From Mortierella sp. BCC40632 (lineage: Eukaryota; Mortierellomycota; Mortierellomycetes; Mortierellales; Mortierellaceae), in assembly GCA_011634665.1 (NCBI GenBank), contig WAEK01000001.1, positions 1,996,501-2,060,500 of the forward strand: 64,000 nucleotides of DNA, written 5' to 3'. Below, in pieces: positions 24,428-36,195 of this stretch (its first letter is position 1; every line of letters begins with the position of its first letter). The notes under the pieces were generated by a model. It made no database searches, was not told the DNA's origin, and saw nothing but the letters and a program-made list of their open reading frames with translations. The translations under genes were made by a program, and so were the position numbers.

Positions 24428-27153
24428 CGCAAAGGTGGGCGATTGGGGTAGGAATGAGATGTATGAATGGATGGAGAGAAGAAAAGAAAAACAAAAAAAA
24501 AAAGGAGAAGGACGTGGGGGGCAAACAAGGAAAAGAAAGAAAAAGAGGAAAGAGACGAAGAAAATGAGAAAATGGCCAAGATACAAGAAATAGAGACTGC
24601 AAAAAACTGAGATGATGGCAGGTGGCAAGGACGTCAACATGCATGGCGCTTTCAATCTCTCCTCTCTTCTCCCCTTTCCTTCTCCTCACCAGTCTGCGTT
24701 TTGTAATGAGAGTGAGAGGCGGAGATCGCACCTGCAGCATCGCTCAAACACCCGCGTGGCCAACATGGTCGCGTGTCGCGTTTCCCGACCCCAGTCCCTT
24801 CGTGCACCATCTTTCTCTCCCGCATCCCGCTGGTTTGCTCCTGATCAATCGATGTCATATTATTCTCACAATGACAACTACCCCGGTCACCATTTGCTTG
24901 ATCTACCCCTTTTACCTCTATGGTCTGTAAATACCGCGTCCATTGCCCATGAACCCGAAATCGATCCAACCCAGATATAGGCAGCACCTGTGCCGCTGTC
25001 TGTAGTTGACCCTCATTCCTTCACAAGCAGTCCAAATACGCGTGTTCCTTTAACGGCACCTCATTGATCTCCCAGGGTCCCGAATCTTTTGGAGCCCTAC
25101 CTGCAAAAAAAACCCCCCGATATTGAGAACCGGTAGTTGAGTTCCCGATAAATACCCCTGGGTTGTATCGTATCCACCTATTTTTGGACATCACTGGCAG
25201 TATAGATTACTATAGTAGCGAAGAGCGATACCGGTCCTGGCATAGGACGTTAGTAAACGAGATGATGTGTCAATGGGCGGTCGCACAAAAATACCTATTT
25301 CTCTTTCTCTCTTCAACAGTGATTGGCGGGAACTGTGGTTCTTTGTCTGTGAATGGAAAGCCAATGTCCACAAGTACAAGTACGCAGCTCTGTCTTGAAC
25401 ACACACACATCCAAACATGGACTCGTGCATCCATCTCGTCTGCTACACTATGAGACACGGTTGTGCACCTAAGCTACAGAATTCTGTGAATTCCTGCGAG
25501 ATCTCACGCGATCAAATACCCACCAAAAACTTCTATGCATATGGATTGTCAATATCATTGCAGCCAAAAGAAAATGTGTGAAATACCCGCATAATGAGGC
25601 ACACTGAGGTCTCTCAATTTTAGACAAGACCTTTTCAACATTGATGAGTCTTTTGCTTGATGACATTTAGTGGAAATGTGAACCAGCTGAAGACGTGTGT
25701 TTAGGCAGCCATTGGATCTAGGGGAAATGCCCATTTGCTGCCTTGGTTTTCTTAGGGTATAATTCTTTTTTTTTTTTTTTTTTTTTTACCGATCCCAGTA
25801 ACCGGCTGTGTACTTTCAAGGACGTTCAGCATCCAGCAGTTATGATCTAGGGTTTGTGATAAACATCAGGCTGTTGAGATGCAACGCATTGCCAGGCAAT
25901 AGAGAACAAATGAAATCAATGCAAAAGCTTTGAGCGTTATCGGGATGGAATTTAAATGTTTAAATCGCTGTCAAAGACAAAGGATCGATAATTAGTATGG
26001 GAATAGGACATGTAGTTACTACAGAGTTATGGCAATCCACTTGCTATCGGTCATGGAGTAATGAGCGCCCTTGGTTGGTGTATTTCGTTGGAAAATTCTC
26101 GGTTGAAGGTCTGACCTTATCTTGGATTTGTACGGACGATTTGGACGGCAAATCGTAGGCCCTTGACGCCCGAGACCTAGAAGCTCAGGAGATCCTCGAC
26201 AATAGAATCTCCTATCCACAGTGACAAGGCGGATAGCGAGGTGAAAAGTTCCTTGGTACAGAAGTATGGACAAGCTCATGATAGGTATGACTCAAAGCAA
26301 CCGAAAAGAAGAACAAGGAAAAAGTTAAAAGTGCAGGGACAGCATCTGGTCCTACAAGAGTACTTGCTCTGGTTACGAAGTGCAGACATGAAAAAGATGG
26401 CCGCTGCACGATCTTTTCAACCTCTGCCTGCGCTGTTGTGGATCACAGCACAGCCCTCCTGCCTGCAAGGTTTTGGTGAGGCTCTGCCTTACCTGTCAGA
26501 GTCCTTTTCTCCTTTTATTTAACAGAGCTAGATGTAATAAAACAACACTATCTTCCTTTCTCGTTAATTCAAATCGACCAGATATTTCAAAAAAAAAAAA
26601 AAAAAAAAAGCCTTGCCCACGCAGTCTAAATAGGCATTCAGCCTCGGCTTGACGCACCATGCCGCCCCCATATATAGTTGCTTGGAATAGTCATTAGCCA
26701 GCGACCCATATGGAATCAAGGTTTCCATTTGGTTCATGCTTTCCATGTGCGTCTCCCTCTCACACACACACCCCATGCTTGTTCACAGCCCTTCCAGAGT
26801 AGCCTCTGTGGCGTCAAAGCCTCTTGTCTTCTAACGCCACTTTATAAACGAAGGGTTCATCTTTCTTTCTCTCTTTCTCTCTCTCTCTCTCCTCTCTCAC
26901 TATTCACCTCCTCATTCTCTTTGTTCTAGCCAGCGGTGTCGTAGCTAGCACAAGGTGTGCCACCAAGATTCTCTAACCTTGAAGGTACTTACACTTCGTT
27001 TCGTCTCTATCCTCTTCTAAAGTCAACCTGATTTGATTATGATGCGTTCTGACATCTCTACTTGATCTATGTCCTCATCCCCCAACCCTCACCTCATAGA
27101 GGCGCTAAAATGTCTGTCCAATAGATCGCTCTTTCTTTCTCTCTTTCTTTCTT

Positions 27154-27186
<33 letters not shown>

Positions 27187-28030
27187 GCATCGTCCTGGAG
27201 GAAAAAGCCTTTAAAAAAAAAAAGTTGAAAATACCGGTTTTAGAGCCACAACCTAGTCAAAACGACCTTCCGCAGCCATGGTATCATGCCTCTGCGTATA
27301 GATTACGTTTTTTTTTTGTTAACAAGGACCCCATGTGGGCATGCAGAGTTTATGGTATACCAGGGCGGCCGGGGCCGCCCTGTTGTCACTTGGACCTTAA
27401 ACGAGAAGGAATCTCGCAAATGGATACTACAGAACCTAGTCTACAGTGTCCATATACTCTTCGGCATCACTCACATCGCATGAATGGGTCGAGTATTGTC
27501 CGCCCACCCCCTACGTGGCCTGTTGCGCTCATTCGTCGTCTTTTAGCCGACGTCCATTGTCAACACTTTTTTCCAGCTTCCTAGCCGCTCCATCACATTC
27601 AGCTTAGTCTTTCCCTGCACATACTTCAGAACTGTTTCATCCGCCTCTCTGTACGCCTCTCTGAGGTCGGGCTTCGGCCGCTGTGGACTGTTCAAGTCTG
27701 AGAAATCACTGTGGCTAGGTTGGTGTCTCCCATCACCATTGCGTCTCCCGGCGCGTTTGCTCACCGCAGTGATTCCTTTCGTCTTTTCCCAGTCCACTGT
27801 GGCTGTACACCTCTGTCCCCAGATCTGCGTGCGTCCAAATTCCTCAATGGCTTCGATAAATCGAGTCGCCATATCCTTCGCTAGTATAGATTACGTTTTT
27901 TTGGTCGATTTCTCAAGTTTTTAGGAAATCCTATATTCGTCCGGATTCCTTCACAGTAAAGACTAGGGGAGGAGATTCCACTATCACAACCGGAAGCAGC
28001 GAATCAGCTTGTCTGATCAGCTTCCGATTC
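24428..28030. other. Gene-poor region, no recognised gene
   Basis: The first ~300 bp are purine-rich on the + strand, i.e. the presumed leader of Vip1. Beyond that I find only short non-homologous ORFs, T runs (about 25769-25789, 27158-27185), an A run (26588-26609) and CT-rich sequence (26866-26895). A 19-bp direct repeat (GTATAGATTACG plus seven T) sits at 27296-27314 and 27884-27902, with its first 11 bases also at 25200-25210. An antisense ORF at 27543-27872 (109 codons) lies between the two long copies but has no recognisable domain. Confidence 0.55.
27296..27902. repeat. Segment flanked by 19-bp direct repeats
   Basis: GTATAGATTACG followed by at least seven T occurs at 27296-27314 and 27884-27902 in the same orientation, about 590 bp apart. 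The T run inflates the apparent match; the informative core is 12 bp. This could be the footprint of an old insertion or chance. Confidence 0.35.
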
Positions 28031-28103
28031 GGGGATCTAGCTCAAATGGTAGAGCGCTCGCTTAGCATGCGAGAGGCACTGGGATCGATGCCCAGGTTCT
28101 CCA
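28031..28103 (+). tRNA. tRNA-Ala (anticodon AGC)
   Basis: Intronless cloverleaf. The acceptor strand GGGGATC (28031-28037) pairs with GTTCTCC (28096-28102), keeping the alanine identity pair G3:U70. The D stem is GCTC/GAGC, the anticodon stem CTCGC/GCGAG with loop TTAGCAT (28062-28068) and anticodon AGC, the T stem CTGGG/CCCAG with loop ATCGATG, and A is the discriminator. Position 6:67 is a T-T mismatch and 7:66 is C:G. T residues follow the gene (CATTCTTTTTC), fitting a Pol III terminator. Arms and length are otherwise canonical. Confidence 0.93.
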
Positions 28104-28160
28104 TTCTTTTTCTTTGTGGACTGTCTACTTTTTTTTTCGCTTCTTCGAAAAATCTTACCG

Positions 28161-28170
28161 CCGTACCATG
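28161..28170. repeat. Target-site duplication, left copy
   Basis: CCGTACCATG directly before the left inverted repeat. An identical copy in the same orientation follows the right inverted repeat at 28893-28902. Confidence 0.85.
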
Positions 28171-28893
28171 GGACAAAGCTAAACTTCGGGACTCCCGAAC
28201 GTTAGTTATCGTTCGGGACTGTCATTTTGCCACTTAAAATTCGGGACCCACAACCTCTTAAAATTCGGGATTGCGGTCGCTTAAAATTCGGGCTGGCCAA
28301 AATTTAAAATTCGGGATCGAGGGTCGGTAACTCGCACCACTAATACCTTTCTCAGCTCCTCCTGTGGCTCGCCTCGCCTAACAGAGTCCATCAATGGGTT
28401 GCTAGTTTTTTTAACCTGCGTCTCTCCAACCTCCTAGCCTATCTTTCGCTTCTAAACCCATCGGTTGATGGCTTCTTAGTCTTCTCTTTTTGGTTTATTC
28501 TTCACAGTGTTGTTGTTGTTGTTGTTTTTTTTTATTTATTTATTTATTTTTTTTTGTTTGTTTGTTTTGTCCGTTACTTTTTTTGTTTGAGAGCCCATAA
28601 TCGTTACCTGGGACCTGCACTATCACCCTGGGAGTGCACAACGTCGCACTGGCAGCCAGAGCATCGCAGGAAACCCGCGTAAAAAAAAAAATAACGAAAG
28701 CAAGAACACGTAGACACGAAAGATGTAAATTGCTCCCGAAGTTTACAATCCCGAATTTTATGACGTGGCAGCCCGAATTTTAAGCGACCGCAATCCCGAA
28801 TTTTAAGAGGTTGTGGGTCCCGAATTTTAAGTGGCAAATGACAGTCCCGAACGATAACTAACGTTCGGGAGTCCCGAAGTTTAGCTTTGTCCC
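28170..28893. mobile_element. Non-autonomous DNA transposon with ~125-bp terminal inverted repeats
   Basis: The left arm (28170-28295) and the reverse complement of the right arm (28769-28893) are identical except for one T in a T run. Each starts GGGACAAAGCTAAACTTCGG and carries repeated TTAAAATTCGGG motifs. The element is flanked by a direct repeat, CCGTACCATG, at 28161-28170 and 28893-28902. Because edge bases are shared, the duplication is either 10 bp (element 28171-28892) or 8 bp (CGTACCAT). The ~470-bp interior has no transposase ORF. Long TIRs with a ~10-bp duplication suggest a Mutator-like (MULE) derivative; the 8-bp reading would leave hAT open. The near-identity of arms and duplication implies recent insertion. 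Confidence 0.9.
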
Positions 28894-28902
28894 CGTACCA
28901 TG
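28893..28902. repeat. Target-site duplication, right copy
   Basis: CCGTACCATG directly after the right inverted repeat, matching 28161-28170 base for base. Confidence 0.85.
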
Positions 28903-30274
28903 CGCGATCTCCATCCCGCATGGTAGCTCTTTTTTTTCTGTCTCAATTAATAGAGACAGTCGCTCTGAAGATGGAGCCCCAGATTGGGGCCTGTGTGTTC
29001 TCCAAAAAAAAATTTTTAACAGGCCCCGTTAGGGGTTTTATTCGTCAACGCGCACTCGTCCCACGATCTGCGGACGTGGCCAACTAGTTCTCAAAACTAA
29101 ACTACCCAGGACAAAAGAATAGAGAGAAGAATGAAAAGGTGGAGGGTGACCCAGATACGATATAGCTACTAGAAATACAAGTGCATAGAAGAGGGAAAAG
29201 ACTGGTCTATCTGTTTCTTTTTTTTTCTTTTCTTTTAGATGAATCTAGGATGAATCCATCCGCCTTGCTCTTCTTTTTTAGACTCATAAGTAGTGTTTTT
29301 CGTTGGAGCGCATCCGCCCATGCTCTGCAGAGGACATGGTAATAGTTTGTACTGCAGTTAGTACTGTCGTCAAGGCTCAACAGTATGGCGCTGCAGATAA
29401 GAATCCGTCAGTACCGCCGTTAACTACCTGGCTGTACTGCGTATTTCCATTTGCTTGCACAGCAGTTTAGCTGACAAGTATTCTCCATTTCATCTGTTTT
29501 TGTTTTTTCCATTCTTATTTTCGAGGATTATGCACGGTCCGTTGCACGGGGTTACTGCGAAGGGGGGTGTTAATCTTCAAATAAGCAGCGCAATCTGAGG
29601 TCAAAAACATCTGAAATGGAGAATACCCCGTACTGTAGTTAGATACTTTTCAAAAAAAAAACACACACACACACACACACACATGTTCAAAATGTCCAGC
29701 GAATACCAAGTCTCCACCTTGGCTATTGGAGTTCGGGTCTATTGAAGCAGAGACCTAGGTGTAAGAATGAAGAAAGAACAGAGGAGTAAGAGTGATTGAT
29801 AGTTAGCTCGCTCCTAAACTTTTAGATCGGGAAGTGAGAAGATCAACTCTTTGGATGCCCCCTTCCTTCCTCCTCTTTCACCAACAAGTGCTTAGAATAG
29901 ACTCTCTAAATCAATGAGGTGAGAGTTCCATTCCAGTCTTTTCGTTAGTTCGAGTTACGGGGACTTTTCGACAGCCAAGAAGGAAGGGATAGAGGGTGGA
30001 GTAAGAATAAGGAAAGGGGCAAAAAAAAAAAAAAAAAAAAAAAAAGTGGTGCCCTGTGGACAAATGGGCGAGGTCCGAGATAGTACTTGGATCCAAGCAC
30101 AGGCGAGATAGGGGGGGAAGAGGGGGGTGGGGCGTAAGTGAGGTCGCCAATGCCCGAGGTCCTGTAGAGCGAGAATTGTGCGATCGCAAGAAGGGGTAAG
30201 GGGCAGAAGGTAGGGAGAGAAGGAGGACTTGGGCATGCAGAACCACATAACGACAGTCAAGGGGGTGGTGTATT

Positions 30275-30319
<45 letters not shown>

Positions 30320-31109
30320 AGGGCGATGTCCCATGCATTAAGCTCCAGTTAGGGAAGGAGGAGGGGGGTGGGGTGGATGCCTGTTTGTTCTCGCTGACGA
30401 AACGGAGCAGAGGTTGATGCAAGTAAGAGATAGAATCAGGTCTGAAATCGGAGGCGGCACCATGTCGGTTCTTTAGCACTCAATTAGTTTGTTGAGTTAC
30501 CTCTCTCTTTTTCCCTTGAATAGGAGGAAAAGGAAGAAATAAGAAAGAAACAGGGAGAAAGGGAGAATATTGATGCAGGAACTTGGATCTAAAAGTATAG
30601 TCGCACCATGAAAAAAAAAAAAATGGAGGAATGTCGCTTTTCCACTTCTAGATGGGGTTCATTGCTTACTTGGACGAACAATCCTCTATAATCTGAGAAG
30701 CCAGTACCATCTCACCCCAGGGAGACAAGGGGGCCTCATTGCTTCATTCGATCTGTATCGTTTTTTTTTTTTTTTTTTTACTATGGTACAGAAAGCGCTT
30801 TCTAGCGACTACTACGACTACTACTAGTACTACTACGGAGCATTGAACATGAGTAAAGGATAAAAGCAAATTAAAATATGACAGTACACAGCACAGACAA
30901 GGAAACGCAGAAAAAAAAAAAAAAAAAAAAAAGGAACAATGAGGCTATATACAGGAAAACGGCAAGAAAACGACAAGAAAAGACACAAAAGCAATAGGAC
31001 TAGGAAGTAACGGTCAAAAGAGGAGGAGTCAGAGCTATATACTATGCACTACGTGAGTAGAGGACTGAAGAAAATAATAATAGGAGTAAAGAAGGTCGCA
31101 TCTCATTCT
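28903..31109. other. Intergenic region with simple repeats, no gene seen
   Basis: It holds a 15-bp inverted repeat (GTATTCTCCATTTCA at 29478-29492 and its complement at 29612-29626), an AC microsatellite (about 29661-29682), an A run (about 30019-30046), a CT microsatellite (about 30278-30312), a T run (30760-30779) and an A run (30910-30932). No ORF shows a domain. The last part should include the 3' UTR of the CBM21 gene. Confidence 0.55.
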
Positions 31110-32834
31110 TCAACCGCGGATGCAAGGTGCTGGTGGAGAGTTGGGATAGCTTGAGTAAGGACTAATGTTGGGGCTAGATTCATAGAAACAATAGCGGTCA
31201 ACAAGGTCGTAATAGCTCGAGGATCCGACGGCGGGCAGATTGCCATGAGAACGAGGAAGTGGGATAGCAATTGGTGCGGATGAAATGGGCGAAGAGGCAT
31301 AGTATCCAGAAGAGTATTGTGAGCGAGTGGGGGTAGGGATTGCTGAGGTCATGACTGGCGATCCTTCGATAGAGTCGATACCTGCGGCATGTCGCTGGCT
31401 AGCGCGTGTGCCACGCTTGCTGGCGACAGGAGAGTTACTGAGGGCGCGGTTGAGGAAAAAGGCTTCCAGGCCGAGGTGGAGATGCTCAGGGGGCGAGGCC
31501 GCAGCGAGATATGGGGCAATGAATTTGGGCGAGGATGCATAGAGGGATTGGTGGTAGCTGTGAGGGGGCAAAGGGGGCGAAATATACTCGCTGGGCCGAT
31601 ACGATGCTTGCATTCCAGAGTCAAACGCTGCGCCAAGCGTCTTTGGCGACGACGAAGCTGGGACATTGGCAGGGGCGGCAGTGGTAATAGCGGGGTTTTT
31701 AAAGGCTGCAGAAAGTGAAGTTGAAAAGTCGTAGCGGTTGGCAAGCTTCTTCTTGAGTACAGGTCTGCCATCGTCGGGCATTGGGGTACCCAGTAACAGA
31801 CTGTTCATCTTCTTGGTCAGGTTCGAGAGCGGTGGTTGCGGTGGAACGACGACAACGCGGCGACATTCAACTTGATAGTTCATCCCGTTGTTGCTGTCCC
31901 AGAACTCGCGGCCAATGACCTGGTAGCGAATAGCAAAGCAAAAAGTCTTTTCGATGGCAGATCGATCCATGTCCAAAGGTGCCGCAAAAGTGAATCTGTC
32001 TAGGGCAGCATCTGCAGCAGCCTCGGCAAACTCGGCACGCATCTCACTGTGCGACTGCCAAAAGTTCGTCGTGTAGCGGACAGTAACGTTCTTGTGGAAC
32101 GCAATGTTTTGGATGAGGATCGTGCCCTGCAGTTCTGTCTGGTCTTCTGAGAGCGTAATCTTCTCAAAGCGGAGTGGCGCCGCACCCGAGTCAATATCGA
32201 CAGGACGAAATGCGCCAGGGGCAAGAGCGCTCCAGTTGGAGAGCGTGAGCTGGATATTGCTCATGCTGCATCCATCCTGGCGCGTATCGACGATGGTTTC
32301 TCGTTCTGCAACGCATGATGGCATCTCACCCTGCAGGAAGAGTCGTACATGCTCCAGTTGAGTGTTAAAGTGGACATATCTGGGGCTGCTCAGTGCAACG
32401 ACAGGCGACGTAGTCCCGCGTGAGGACACGGACCGCGCTGAGACTGGTGGGCTCCTTGTGGAGGACGGACTCTTCATCGCAGACTTGAGGGGAAGTCCGT
32501 TCTTGAGGAAGAGAGCCGTGGGCTTGGCTCCTGTCGTAGGAACGACTGTGTGTGTGGGCGATTCCAGAACTCGAGCGGCGGCGGCGCTCATGGTTGTGGC
32601 CGCACGGTGGGTCGAATTGGGATGGTGGATGCGAGGCTGGGGGTACGAGGCTGTAGCCTTTTGGGTCGCGTCCTGGGGCTGAGGCGACTGAGGCTGGTAC
32701 TGGGGTGGAGCAGGACGGCGGAGTGAGAGGGTGACCTTTTTGTTAGTGGCGGCGAGGGGATGTGGGATGGCGCGAAGGAGAACACGGTCCGGGTTGGGTG
32801 CGGCGACGGGCGAGAGTTCAGAGGTGAGTGACAT
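31110..32834 (-). CDS. Protein phosphatase 1 regulatory subunit with CBM21 glycogen-binding domain
   Basis: Single exon, 574 residues. A Pro/Ser-rich N-terminus precedes a PP1-docking RVxF-like motif, YVHFNTQLEHVRLF (about 153-166), in the typical arrangement for glycogen-targeting subunits. The CBM21 domain covers about 225-325: LQGTILIQNIAFHKNVTVRY, TNFWQSHSE, then FAIRYQVIGREFWDSNNGMN, which carries the conserved Trp/Asn residues of the binding face. The C-terminus is Ser/Pro/Tyr-rich and probably disordered. Yeast Gac1/Pig1/Pig2 and animal PPP1R3 proteins bring PP1 to glycogen and activate glycogen synthase; I infer the same role. The downstream genes are far away, so context adds nothing. 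Confidence 0.88.
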   Translation of the reverse strand: MSLTSELSPVAAPNPDRVLLRAIPHPLAATNKKVTLSLRRPAPPQYQPQSPQPQDATQKATASYPQPRIHHPNSTHRAATTMSAAAARVLESPTHTVVPTTGAKPTALFLKNGLPLKSAMKSPSSTRSPPVSARSVSSRGTTSPVVALSSPRYVHFNTQLEHVRLFLQGEMPSCVAERETIVDTRQDGCSMSNIQLTLSNWSALAPGAFRPVDIDSGAAPLRFEKITLSEDQTELQGTILIQNIAFHKNVTVRYTTNFWQSHSEMRAEFAEAAADAALDRFTFAAPLDMDRSAIEKTFCFAIRYQVIGREFWDSNNGMNYQVECRRVVVVPPQPPLSNLTKKMNSLLLGTPMPDDGRPVLKKKLANRYDFSTSLSAAFKNPAITTAAPANVPASSSPKTLGAAFDSGMQASYRPSEYISPPLPPHSYHQSLYASSPKFIAPYLAAASPPEHLHLGLEAFFLNRALSNSPVASKRGTRASQRHAAGIDSIEGSPVMTSAIPTPTRSQYSSGYYASSPISSAPIAIPLPRSHGNLPAVGSSSYYDLVDRYCFYESSPNISPYSSYPNSPPAPCIRG

Positions 32835-35800
32835 GGAGAAGGGATGGGGGTGGAGGGGAGCGGGACTAGTTATAAAAGGCGATCCACACGAGCAGTCAAC
32901 ACGGTAAGTGAGAAAAGGGGCGTGCGCACAGAGGACACTCAGAGAGTGGCCAGAGGTGAATGTTGGGGATGCTGCAGTTGTCTAACAGAGAGGTGAAAGG
33001 GCTGAATGTGTCTCCAGTGTGCCTGGGTGTGTGAGGCGGATGGAAGCGAACTGGAACGGGGACAAAGAGACAAGAGAGAGAGAGAAGAGAGAAGAGAAGA
33101 GAGAGAAGAGAGAGAGAGAGAGCGAGAGAGAGAAAAGAGAAAAAGAAAAACAAGGAGAGGAGTGGGGCAATCAAGCAGCGTGAGAATAGGAAAAGGGACC
33201 ATGAATCGACGTTTGCCATGCAAGGCCAAATAGCCAAAGACGACGGCAAAATCGCAGCATGGGGTGAATAGGGGAGGGGGTGGAGGGGGCAGAGAGCAAC
33301 GAAGAGTGCGAGCCAGCCACAATGCAGAAAAGAGAGAACAAGAGCAGGTCAAAGAGACGCGCCAGTGAACACGAAAACGAGGAGGCAAGGAGGAGAGAGA
33401 GACGGACGGACGGACGGACAGACAGACGGACAGACACAGAAGGACAGGCAGAGAGAAAAGTAGGGGACACAGAAGAAAAGAAAGCTTTGGGTTAGTGGTA
33501 GTCCGCAGACTCGCTTCACAGGCAGCGCTGATAATGCACGGCCGCCTCTGCCCTTCGCCCAGGGCAGCCGTAATGACAGCACAACCAGCTGTACACCCCT
33601 ACCCGTCGCCCGTATTTCTGCATTGTACTCCCGTACCTGTTGTTCTTGTGCTTGAACTCGCTTGAGCTTGGATCCTTCGGTCGGCCACACGTCTGGAGAG
33701 GCTCTCTGATAACGAGGAAAGTCTATAGTCAGAAGAACAAAATTGGATAAAAGACAAATCTAGGAACAATCAGTCGCCAATATTAAGTATATCATCACTG
33801 GGGGACACGATCGCCCCATTGATCTTGGTTTCACGCTCTTTAAGCTCTTTGACTAGCACAGCCTCAGGCACCATCGCTGGGGCATTACCGCCTGGGTATA
33901 GCTTAGTACATGAAAGGAAAAATCAGATACTGAACAATAAGACCTCCTCCTCCACCCCCGTCGCCTCCCTTCCCTCTTCCTTTCTCTCACCAATACCAGG
34001 ACGAATGCAGATATGCAGGGCAAGGGAAGAGCAAGTGAAATCCATCGCCTCGCTCCGCTCCTGTGTGGTTCTCCCAGCCTGGGACGTGGGCTGCGGGTGC
34101 AGCCTCGCGCGTCCAGTGCGGCAATGCGACCATCCGCTATTTACCATCCTTATCGAGGAGGTGGTCCAAGTGGAGCAACAAAAGTGGGCCTTTGGGAAAT
34201 GCCTTGTTTGTTGGTCTGATGACCAGGTGGGACGAGAAGGAGAGGGTCAGAACGCAATTGTTGGCAGAGGCCGTCGGGTGGTCTGTCCTCATGGGGTGGG
34301 ACACGCAGACAACCAACTGGACCAAATGTCAGGGGTGTTTATAGGAAGGTGCAAATGTGTGTGTGGGGGAGAGGCGGAAACGACGTAGTGTCGTTGTGGA
34401 AATGACACAAATCTGTGGGGAAAAGAAGCAGAGAAGCGACTGGAGATAGCCAGAGTGAACACAGCATGAGCGATGTTACTTGCAAACCACAACTGCCCTA
34501 GAATAGTCTACAGTCTAGCCATACTCCACTCTCTAGAACTGTAGACTAGCAGAAGTGATCCAATAGACCAGTGAGGTCATCGTCACACACAAGACTTCGT
34601 GTACCTTGGTTGGTGCAAGGAAGAAAAGTGTCCGATCTGGAGGTTACAGGTGTAGACCACAGATTAGCGAGATGGGGTAACCAGGGCAAGAGTTAAGCGA
34701 ACGAGAAAACAAGGGATGGAAAAGGCAATGCCCAGTATTTCCGGTATCCATTTTTGATATTTTTAAATGTTATGTACTCAACGATCCACCGGTAAGGTGC
34801 ATTCAGCTGGATCGTACATGCACCCTTTCTTGTCAATTGGATCGAAAAGCAGGATGGCAGGCTCCATGGTACGAGCAAAAGTGACAGCAGCCAATAGTCT
34901 GTAGCACTTTACGCACATCCCAACACACCCTTTCGTTCGTTTCCTCTCCATTATTCTGCTCCCGCTCTTCTTTTCCCTTCCCAGTCAGTCCCGCACACAA
35001 GGCAGGTTGCAATCAACATACCAGGACACTCCTTGTGTTCGGTGGACGTTGGTCTGCAGCACACGCACGTCGTGATGATGTCAGACACGAGAATGAACTG
35101 AAAAAGATACTGACTGAGGGTGTGCCCCTTCCCCATTCTGGGACCGAGGACGGGGATGAAGAAGGAGCGATTATGGTTGGGATGATCGAGTGGGCGGATC
35201 GAGGCGATATGGATTACAACAAGGAAAAGTGAAAAAGTTGAAACGCGTTGGTGGATCACGGCTCCTCACCGCTTGAGGATGACATGCGGATAATGACCAA
35301 CCAAAGGACTCCATTCCAAACGAGGAGACCGTAGTAGCACGACGAGAGATTGACAGAGAGAAAGGAGGTGAGGTAAGGTGAGGAAAGAAAGGGGGAAGAA
35401 CAGAAAGGCACCACGGGCAAGGGTTGATTTTGAGCGAAAGACAGGCGCCGCTTTCAAGAGTGACGCTGTGACGAGGAGGTAAAGTTGGAGGCAAAGAGGG
35501 GTTGTGGTTCGCAGAGGGAGAGAGAGCCAAGAATAGGCCCAGTCGGGGCGAGAGAGTAGTGTAAAAGCACACCTTGGCGAGATACAATTGAGGCGAACGA
35601 GGGGGTAGTGTTGGTAAGTGGCGTTGAAGAGTGCGATGGAGTGGTAGGAGAAGAAAGGGACCAGAGGAGGCGTGCAGGGTGGAGGAGTGGAAAGATAGCG
35701 AGAAGGAAAAAAGGACAAAGACGAGAAAAGAGAGGTTGATGACGCTGTCCCGAGATAACGATGGTGAGAGAAGCAGTCAGACTAGCAAGCCTGCCAGACA

Positions 35801-36067
35801 CTTCGTTAGCCTCATGGCGGAATGGAGAACCATGCACCTGCAGATCGCAGGGCCTATCCGCACCGAGTTGGGATCTTTATGCTGACCAGGGGCGACACTG
35901 TGACAGCCCACTGTCTCCTTGGCTGGCTTTGTTATCAAGGCCATGTGTTTACAGAGACTGAATTCCATACCAAGCTGATAGGTGTTGAACAGAAGAGCAC
36001 CGCAGAGGTAGAGAGTGAAGATGGGTGAGCGAGGAGAAAGCTAGAGGAGACTGACAAGGGAAGGGAG

Positions 36068-36195
<128 letters not shown>

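Noticed and set aside
24612..24980. 122-codon + strand ORF upstream of Vip1
   Set aside because: No homology, no leader pattern on that strand; it lies in the presumed Vip1 promoter.
27543..27872. 109-codon antisense ORF between the 19-bp direct repeats
   Set aside because: I considered it as a mobile-element remnant, but it has no transposase, integrase or reverse-transcriptase motif.
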